Origin: Dehalococcoidia bacterium
GTDB lineage: Bacteria; Chloroflexota; Dehalococcoidia; Dehalococcoidales; W498
Direction: 5' to 3'
Assembly (NCBI GenBank): GCA_011170285.1
Contig: DUEE01000016.1
Span: forward strand, 1 to 64,000
DNA length: 64,000 nt
Part shown: piece after piece, positions 57,401 through 64,000 of the stretch
Layout of the letters: the number at the start of each line of letters is the position of its first letter
Numbering within the stretch: the first letter of the stretch is position 1
Program-made: the position numbers and the translations under genes
The notes under the pieces: generated by a model
What the model was told of the DNA's origin: nothing
Seen by the model: the letters and a program-made list of their open reading frames with translations, nothing else
The model's database searches: none

Positions 57401-58315
57401 TCAGGAAAGAAATTTTTGGGCATAGATGGCAGCAGTAGCGCCATCACCAGCGGCCGTTATTGCTTGTCTAGCGGAGTCGTGGCGTATATCGCCAGCAGCG
57501 AAAATTCCGGGTATTTCGGTCTCCATCCTGTCATTGGTAATAATATGGCCATCATTATCTAATGATAAAATGCCCTTGACATAGTCAGTACTAGGTTTGA
57601 GGCCGATAGATATGAAGATTCCGGCTAAATTCAGGACAGATTCTTCTCCAGTTTTGACATCACGGAGCTTGATTCTTTTAACCAAATCTTCGCCCTCAAT
57701 TTCGTCAACAATGGCATTCCACACAAATTGTATTTTGGGTTCAGAGAAAGCTTTCTCTTGTAGAATGCGGATGGCGCGGAGCTGGTCACGGCGGTGTATC
57801 ACTATTACCTTGGAGGCAAACTTAGCAAGATGCAGGGCTTCAGTAATAGCGGCGTCGCCACCACCCACTACCGCTACTGGCACCTCTCTGAAGAAGGCAG
57901 CATCACAGGTAGCGCAGTAGGAGACACCCTTACCGGTAAATTTCTCTTCTCCGGGTATGCCTAATTTGTGTCGTTCGGAACCGCTGGCTATAATCACTGC
58001 TTTAGCTACAAAGTCGCCTTTAGTTGTCTTTACTACTTTTTGCTTCTCTTGGAGCTCAATACCAGTAGCCTCAGTGATAATAGTTTTTAGCCCATATTTT
58101 GTTGCTTGTTGGTGTATTGACTGTCCCAGCTCGAAGCCGCTAATGCCTTCAGGGAAACCGGGGTAATTATCTACCAGCTCACTTTCTGTTATTAGTCCCC
58201 CTACCAACCCTCTTTCTACAAGCAAGCTACTTAGCCTCGCTCGCGAGGTATAAACTCCGGCGGTAAGTCCAGCCGGACCTCCTCCAATAATAACTACTTC
58301 ATTCTCCTTATTCAT
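57401..58315 (-). CDS. trxB: Thioredoxin-disulfide reductase
   Basis: IIGGGPAGLTAGVYTSRA, GVSYCATCDAAFFREVPVAVVGGGDAA, GIFAAGDIR. Confidence 0.95.
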   Translation of the reverse strand: MNKENEVVIIGGGPAGLTAGVYTSRARLSSLLVERGLVGGLITESELVDNYPGFPEGISGFELGQSIHQQATKYGLKTIITEATGIELQEKQKVVKTTKGDFVAKAVIIASGSERHKLGIPGEEKFTGKGVSYCATCDAAFFREVPVAVVGGGDAAITEALHLAKFASKVIVIHRRDQLRAIRILQEKAFSEPKIQFVWNAIVDEIEGEDLVKRIKLRDVKTGEESVLNLAGIFISIGLKPSTDYVKGILSLDNDGHIITNDRMETEIPGIFAAGDIRHDSARQAITAAGDGATAAIYAQKFLS

Positions 58316-58317
58316 AG

Positions 58318-58647
58318 TTATTCACCCAGGACAGCGTCCAAATATCGCTTTAATTCTGCTTTGGGTTTATAGCCAACTATCTGTGAAAAGGGCTTTCCAT
58401 TCTTGAAGATGATGAGATTGGGAATCGCCATTATGCTATATTTGGCAGCCACCTTTCGGTCCTGGTCAACATTGAACTTGGCCACGGTTATCCTACCGCT
58501 ATATTCTTCAGCCAGTTCTTCTAGTACAGGGGCGGCCATAAGGCAAGGTCGACACCAGGGTGCCCAGAAGTCCACCACCACTGGTGTCTCGGCTTTAAGT
58601 ACGATTTTATCGAAGTTGCTGTCATCTACAGTAATCGGTTTATTCAT
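58318..58647 (-). CDS. trxA: Thioredoxin
   Basis: VVVDFWAPWCRPCLMAAPVLEELA. Confidence 0.94.
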   Translation of the reverse strand: MNKPITVDDSNFDKIVLKAETPVVVDFWAPWCRPCLMAAPVLEELAEEYSGRITVAKFNVDQDRKVAAKYSIMAIPNLIIFKNGKPFSQIVGYKPKAELKRYLDAVLGE

Positions 58648-59632
58648 AGCTTTCCTCCCTGATTATTTGTAAGATACCTCGCTCCACTATCTGTTTGGCT
58701 AAACCAATGGCATTTTTAATAGCCCGAGATTGACTACGTCCGTGAGCCATAATGACATTTCCATTTACCCCTAGCAGACATGACCCGCCATATTCTCTGT
58801 AATCCATTCTTTTTACCAAGGAGCCTAAGCCTACATCATAAAGCAAGGCACGCCCATGAAGATGATAGGCACTGGAAATAAGTTGCCCTACTTGTCGCAG
58901 GTTTATAAAGGTGTCGCCTAAACCTTCAAGAGTCTTGATTACTATATTTCCGGTAAAGCCATCGGTAACGACGATATCTACGGTTCTCTTGGGTATGTCT
59001 TGTCCCTCTAAATTGCCGACAAAGTTTAAATTGGTCTTTCTGAGAAGCTTATGGCTTTCCTGAGTTAGACGGTTGCCCTTGGTTTCCTCTTCACCATTGC
59101 TAAGTAAGCCAACCCGCGGTGAGCTGATGCCGAGAATTTCTTTAGCGTAGATAGTACCCAGTTGAGCAAATTGAACTAAGAAACTGGGTCGGCAATCGGC
59201 ATTAGCACCAGCATCAATAAGAAGAATGGGGGCAGCGGCATTGATGTGAAGAAGACTACCCAAGGCAGGGCGTTGGAGACCCTTTACCTTCCCCAGATTG
59301 AGAAGGGTGGCACCGACCACCGCTCCGCTATTGCCGGCGGAGACAAAGGCTGAAGCAGTGCCATTCTTTATCATGTTAATACCAACTACTATTGAAGAAT
59401 CTGGCTTATTGCGGATAGCATTGAGCGGTGACTCACCAAGCTCAATAGTCTGGCTAGCCTCAACAATGTTGAGGCCCGGTTTGTTTAAATGGCGACCCGC
59501 CAGCACATGGAGTATGGATTTCTTGCCTACCAGAGCAATATCTACCTTGTATTCTTGGGCTGCTTTTATGGCTCCCTTAACTATTTCGTGGGGAGCATAC
59601 TCCCCACCAGTGGCATCAACTGCAATTATCAT
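58640..59632 (-). CDS. plsX: Phosphate acyltransferase
   Basis: IIAVDATGGEYAPHEIVKGAIKA, SAGNSGAVVGATLLNLG, VTDGFTGNIVIKTLEG. Confidence 0.93.
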   Translation of the reverse strand: MIIAVDATGGEYAPHEIVKGAIKAAQEYKVDIALVGKKSILHVLAGRHLNKPGLNIVEASQTIELGESPLNAIRNKPDSSIVVGINMIKNGTASAFVSAGNSGAVVGATLLNLGKVKGLQRPALGSLLHINAAAPILLIDAGANADCRPSFLVQFAQLGTIYAKEILGISSPRVGLLSNGEEETKGNRLTQESHKLLRKTNLNFVGNLEGQDIPKRTVDIVVTDGFTGNIVIKTLEGLGDTFINLRQVGQLISSAYHLHGRALLYDVGLGSLVKRMDYREYGGSCLLGVNGNVIMAHGRSQSRAIKNAIGLAKQIVERGILQIIREESYE

Positions 59633-59653
59633 TTACTTTCTCGGATAATGTTT

Positions 59654-60619
59654 TTAACTGCTGGGGCTCCTCTCCCAAAGGTCACATCGACCTCCCCAAC
59701 GGGCAAGAACCTGACCATTAAGCGAAAGCTGGGCAATCTCGCATAGGTTAGGGCAGGCTTTGCATTGAAATGATGAAGTATGATACTTTACTTCACTTAC
59801 GCCAAATCCTTTGAACTTGCTTCCATTGTTGTTATTTAGTAACTCTTCATGCACCAGTAGGGCGGCTCCTATTGCTCCCATAATCTCATGATGAGGTGGT
59901 ACAATAATTTGGATATTAAGTTCTTCTTGAATAGCCTTCACTATAGCCTGGTTAAAAGCAACCCCGCCCTGAAAAACTACTGGCGATTTAATATCCTTAC
60001 CTAAGCCAACATTATTAAGGTAATTGCGCACTAGTGCTTGGCATAGTCCATAGAGAATATCCTCAGTGCGATGCCCCATTTGTTGTTTGTGAATCATGTC
60101 TGATTCAGCAAAAACGGTACATCGCCCGGCAATGCGCACCGTGGTATCACTAGCCAATGCCCGCCGGCTGAACTCCTCAATGCTCATATTAAGGCGCAAT
60201 GCTTGATGGTCAAGGAAACTACCAGTGCCGGCAGCACATACCGTGTTCATACCGAAGTCAATTACCACCCCGTCTCTAATTATGATAATTTTACTGTCCT
60301 GTCCCCCAATTTCAATAATGGTTTGCGCTTCAGGCAGATATTGCAAAGTAGCTACAGAATGGCTAGTAATCTCATTCTTAACCAAATCAGCACCAACGAT
60401 AACCCCAGCCAGATAGCGGGCGCTGCCGGTAGTAGCCACACCACAAATATCAACATCCTCAGGCAATTGCTGTTTGATTTGCTTTAGCCCTTGCTGCACC
60501 ATTTCAATGGGCTTGCCTTCGGTTAAAAGGTAAAGGCTGGCAACAAGCTCATCATTTTTATCCAGCATAGCCAATTTAGTAGTTACTGAGCCAACATCAA
60601 TACCCAAATAGGCTTCCAT
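59654..60619 (-). CDS. 2-hydroxyacyl-CoA dehydratase activase (BadF/BcrA-type ATPase)
   Basis: AYLGIDVGSVTTKLAML, IIEIGGQDSKIIIIRDGVVIDFGMNTVCAAGTGSFLDHQ. Confidence 0.95.
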   Translation of the reverse strand: MEAYLGIDVGSVTTKLAMLDKNDELVASLYLLTEGKPIEMVQQGLKQIKQQLPEDVDICGVATTGSARYLAGVIVGADLVKNEITSHSVATLQYLPEAQTIIEIGGQDSKIIIIRDGVVIDFGMNTVCAAGTGSFLDHQALRLNMSIEEFSRRALASDTTVRIAGRCTVFAESDMIHKQQMGHRTEDILYGLCQALVRNYLNNVGLGKDIKSPVVFQGGVAFNQAIVKAIQEELNIQIIVPPHHEIMGAIGAALLVHEELLNNNNGSKFKGFGVSEVKYHTSSFQCKACPNLCEIAQLSLNGQVLARWGGRCDLWERSPSS

Positions 60620-60640
60620 AAACTCTCCTCAGGCTGGCGC

Positions 60641-61723
60641 TCATCTATTATTGCCCTTTCTTCGTTTGCGTTCTAGCAGGTCGACGAATGCCTCCAGTCG
60701 GGTCAACATACCTGCTTTGGCTACTTGCTCATCACAAAGTATAGTTAATACCGGGATATTTTCTTTGGTTGATGGCATTATATTTTGAGCTATTATTTCA
60801 GGCATACAGGTGAAAGGAGCCAAGTGTATCAAACCGTCATACTCCTTAGCGTGGAGTACCTTTTCCCCCACCGATTCCCAGCCATCGCCACCAATATCCC
60901 GCTTGAGGTAGGGTAGAGCTGCCTTGTGGATTCTGGCTTTCTCATTCACGCCCAGGGGATTAAGAAACAGGCTGAATTTTGTCCACTCTGAGATAAAGGT
61001 CGTTCGTCTTACCTCTACCCCCAGCTTGCCCAACTCGCTCTCCACATCTAGATTGGAGAATGGCTCCAGAAGTACATAAAACTCCCCGGTAATACCAACA
61101 ATCAAAGGCTTATACTGGGTATCCTTATCTATTTGGTTGAGCTGGTCAATGTAGTCTATTTGCACCTTCTTCAGGGTAGCATAATCGTCTGCCTTGTCAA
61201 TAGCTTTAATTGCTTTAGTAAATAGACGATTAGCTGCCCCCGTTATCCGCTCTACAGGGCGCACCTTTTGAACTACCCGCTCTATTCTATCCAGGGCACT
61301 TAGTTTAGCCAGACCAAAGCGGAAGGCTGATATAATCTTAAACCAGGAAGCATAGTTTGACAAACGCTTAATTATTTTAAGTAAGCCAAATAACTTCTGC
61401 TCAGAAACCCCCAACTGGACCATTTCACAATTATATCCCAGGTCATGAAGGATTTGTTCCTGTATTTCAGCGTAGTAGCCCAGGCGACAAATGCCAGTGC
61501 CGCCGGCCATAATAAGGGTATCGGCTCCTAACTCGACAGCTTCAATCATGTTACCTAGAGTCAACTTAAACGGTATACAAAGCCCTTCGGGGGAGTGTTT
61601 GATACCTAAAGACAGGGTGCGCTGGTTATTGACTGGTGGTATCACACAGTCAACATTAAGCCTGTCAAATAGAGCCTTAAGCGGTATATAGAGGTTGCCC
61701 ATATGGGGTATGCCTACACGCAT
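60641..61723 (-). CDS. HgdB/DUF2229-like Fe-S protein, paralog 1
   Basis: VGIPHMGNLYIPLKALFDRLNVDCVIPP; CIPFKLTLGNM; GTGICRLGYYAE; FTCMPEIIAQNIMPS. Confidence 0.85.
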   Translation of the reverse strand: MRVGIPHMGNLYIPLKALFDRLNVDCVIPPVNNQRTLSLGIKHSPEGLCIPFKLTLGNMIEAVELGADTLIMAGGTGICRLGYYAEIQEQILHDLGYNCEMVQLGVSEQKLFGLLKIIKRLSNYASWFKIISAFRFGLAKLSALDRIERVVQKVRPVERITGAANRLFTKAIKAIDKADDYATLKKVQIDYIDQLNQIDKDTQYKPLIVGITGEFYVLLEPFSNLDVESELGKLGVEVRRTTFISEWTKFSLFLNPLGVNEKARIHKAALPYLKRDIGGDGWESVGEKVLHAKEYDGLIHLAPFTCMPEIIAQNIMPSTKENIPVLTILCDEQVAKAGMLTRLEAFVDLLERKRRKGNNR

Positions 61724-62784
61724 ACTTTTACCTGTCTCCGTTTCTTTTTGCGGAGCATATCTACGAAGGCTTCAAGGCGATTTATTACTCCTGCCTTCGC
61801 TGTGTGCTCATCGAAGATGAGATTAAGTACCGGAAGTCCATCTTTTATTGACGGCATGATATTGCGGGCCATGGTTTCTGGTAGACACCCAAACGGTTCA
61901 ACGTGAACGAGTCCGTCCCAGTCTCTAGCGTGGAGCACCTTTTCTCCTACCGATTGCCAGCCATCTCCAAACACATTCCGGGAAAGATAGGGCATAGCTG
62001 CTTTGTGGCTTCTATCCTTTTCCCGTAAACCAAGAATGATAGGGACGGGGGTGAACCTGATCCATTCCCCTACACTGAGGGGGCGGCATACCTCAGCACC
62101 TAGCCTTCCCAGCTCGACGTCCATATCCATGTTAGCAAAGGGGTCAATCGCGATGAAAAACTCACCAGTAATACCGATCTTTAATGGGATGGGTGGAGAC
62201 ACTGTGGGTAAATTCTTGAGTGTTTGTAGATACTCTTGCCTTACTCGTTTAAGTTCTTGATGGTCAGCAGCGTTTTCAATGGCCTTAGTTCCATCTCTAT
62301 GGATTCGGCTGACTTCTCCTCTGTCTCGCTCTACAGCCCGTTTCTTATGTACCATCTGCTCGAGTTCATGCAGCACATTCATTTTGGTCAGACCGAAGCG
62401 GAGGCCTGTTATTACCTCCCGCAGCGGAGTCCCTCGGGTAATCCGTTTCACCATGTGCATTATACCAAGCTCTTGGCTTACCATCTCAAAATCGTAGCCT
62501 AGCTCTCGTAGAATCGCTTCCTGAGCCTTGTGGTAATAGCCAAAGCGGCAACCATAGAGCCCCCCTGGCATTATTATAGTGTCCGCCCCTGATTCTAAGG
62601 CCTCAATCATGTTGCCAAGGGAGAGTTTGAAGGGAAGGCAAACCATCTCCGGTGAGTATTTAACGCCCAAGGAGAGGGTGCGCTGACTTGTCGGTGGCGG
62701 AACAACAACGCCAACATTCAGCCACTTAGCCATAGCAGCTATCCCTACATAGATATAGCCCATATGAGGAAAGGTTACCTGCAT
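61714..62784 (-). CDS. HgdB/DUF2229-like Fe-S protein, paralog 2
   Basis: VTFPHMGYIYVGIAAMAKWLNVGVVVPP; CLPFKLSLGNM; LYGCRFGYYHKA; FGCLPETMARNIMPS. Confidence 0.85.
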   Translation of the reverse strand: MQVTFPHMGYIYVGIAAMAKWLNVGVVVPPPTSQRTLSLGVKYSPEMVCLPFKLSLGNMIEALESGADTIIMPGGLYGCRFGYYHKAQEAILRELGYDFEMVSQELGIMHMVKRITRGTPLREVITGLRFGLTKMNVLHELEQMVHKKRAVERDRGEVSRIHRDGTKAIENAADHQELKRVRQEYLQTLKNLPTVSPPIPLKIGITGEFFIAIDPFANMDMDVELGRLGAEVCRPLSVGEWIRFTPVPIILGLREKDRSHKAAMPYLSRNVFGDGWQSVGEKVLHARDWDGLVHVEPFGCLPETMARNIMPSIKDGLPVLNLIFDEHTAKAGVINRLEAFVDMLRKKKRRQVKVCV

Positions 62785-63776
62785 GACTCTGCCTGTATCC
62801 TCCTCTTTCTGTATATCATATCAAGGAAGGCTTCTAGTCGAGTAACTATACCAGCTTCAGCAGTGTGCTCCTCTAGGGTAAGGCTCATAAAAGGAGTAGT
62901 CTTTAGCCTGCTAGCTTGACGACGCACCATATCCATCATTAGCGAATCAGGTCCGCAACCAAAGGCCATTATGCCAATAATACCATCTACTCCATTTTGT
63001 AGATAGTGTCCTCCAGCACCGACAACCTCTTCTTCATATGTCCAATAGGCTCTGCCCACTAATCTGGCGGTGGCTAATTGAAGCTCTTCTGCGCTGAGCA
63101 TCTCCGGGGTTAATACCCTATTATGAGCCTGCTCAAGCCGAGAAATAAAGCGGTGATTTATATGTTCATCATAGAGGAGATAGGGGTGACCAATGATGGC
63201 AATGGTGGCTCGGGTTGAACTTAGGTAGCTGGAATTTGCTTCTGCCTCAGGTATGCCTGATATTATTTCTATTGCCTGCGGCGGCGTTAAGTTATGGCTG
63301 GACATTAGCTCGTGGTAATTTAGGTGAGCTTGCCAGGCGGCTAGGCTGGCTTGCCTGACCTTAAATGGATTCCAAGTAAAATGTCGTCCCAGTTGGTAAA
63401 TGGCTTGATACAGCTTACGCTTCCCCTTATTAACGTCTACATCCATATCCAAGATAGGTGGCGATTCAGGGATAACTGCATTGGTCATATCAGGCAAGCC
63501 AAGAAACTTGGAGCAATTATAGACTTTGCTTTTCACACTGCGGATGGCAGGGATAAAAATATAGTCGCACTTTCCTACCAGGTAAAGAACATGACCCAAG
63601 AAAACCTTTACTGGCAAACAGGTATCAGCCACTACTCGTGACGAGCCTGATACCATCATGTCTTGAGTGGTTGGTGGTGAAACCACCACTTCTGCCCCCA
63701 ACTCCTCAAAGAAGCGCTTCCACACAGGGTAGTATTCGTAGTAGAGTAGAGCTCTGGGAATACCTATCCTAATCAT
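62775..63776 (-). CDS. HgdB/DUF2229-like Fe-S protein, paralog 3
   Basis: RIGIPRALLYYEYYPVWKRFFEELGAEVVVSPPTTQ; CLPVKVFLGHV; MAFGCGPDSLMMDMVRRQ. Confidence 0.85.
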   Translation of the reverse strand: MIRIGIPRALLYYEYYPVWKRFFEELGAEVVVSPPTTQDMMVSGSSRVVADTCLPVKVFLGHVLYLVGKCDYIFIPAIRSVKSKVYNCSKFLGLPDMTNAVIPESPPILDMDVDVNKGKRKLYQAIYQLGRHFTWNPFKVRQASLAAWQAHLNYHELMSSHNLTPPQAIEIISGIPEAEANSSYLSSTRATIAIIGHPYLLYDEHINHRFISRLEQAHNRVLTPEMLSAEELQLATARLVGRAYWTYEEEVVGAGGHYLQNGVDGIIGIMAFGCGPDSLMMDMVRRQASRLKTTPFMSLTLEEHTAEAGIVTRLEAFLDMIYRKRRIQAESCR

Positions 63777-64000
63777 TTATTTTGCTCAAACTCTTCTTTA
63801 ACCCTGATAACTATTTCGGGATTGGCTACCAAGTCAACAACAGTCATGGCTAGAGCTTTGGCGGCATCAAGCATCCCTTGAATACCTGCCTCTGAGGCAG
63901 CCGCCGAGGCAAATTGGGGAGAATGGGCTACTACTTCCACTGGGGCTATGGCTACGAAAGGGTGGATGCTGGGAACTAGCTGACTAACATTACCCATATC
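63773..64000 (-). CDS. M20 family amidohydrolase, C-terminal fragment running off the window
   Basis: SIHPFVAIAPVEVVAHSPQFASAAASEAGIQGMLDAAKALAMTVVDLVANPEIVIRVKEEF resembles M20 peptidase C-terminus. Confidence 0.6.
   Translation of the reverse strand, partial: DMGNVSQLVPSIHPFVAIAPVEVVAHSPQFASAAASEAGIQGMLDAAKALAMTVVDLVANPEIVIRVKEEFEQNK

Noticed and set aside
1-64000. CRISPR arrays or rRNA genes
   Set aside because: No regularly spaced direct repeats and no rRNA-like sequence were noticed; only one tRNA was found.

Overview
The window looks like a chromosomal segment from a Chloroflexota/Dehalococcoidia-like anaerobe. This placement comes from gene content only and was not tested. About 1-8.9 kb is an accessory patch: a truncated transposase, two adjacent PD-(D/E)XK nuclease-like genes, broken gene fragments, a penicillin-acylase lipoprotein, a HEPN-like protein, and a tyrosine recombinase abutting tRNA-Lys(TTT). 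It is followed by a DrrAB-type ABC exporter (9.2-11 kb), a peptide ABC importer operon (11.4-17.5 kb), a molybdopterin/formate-dehydrogenase region (17.5-31.9 kb), housekeeping genes (purM, purH, tilS, tsaD, groES/EL, lysA, holB, ricT-like, primosome genes, rplI, trxB/trxA, plsX), and a 2-hydroxyacyl-CoA dehydratase-like operon (59.6-63.8 kb). The strongest candidates for something undescribed are: (1) a structured, terminator-ended leader upstream of an uncharacterised operon next to mobA/mobB, whose third ORF is interrupted by two in-frame TGA codons; (2) the two-nuclease operon and HEPN-like gene in the tRNA-Lys-linked patch; (3) a roughly 260-nt structured RNA with its own promoter and terminator near 49.1-49.3 kb; (4) an XRE/macro-domain gene pair with near-identical operator-containing promoters and an apparently leaderless transcript; (5) a repeat family inserted in frame within tilS and supplying a possible start region to another gene. 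All family calls were made by eye from the translations, without database searches.
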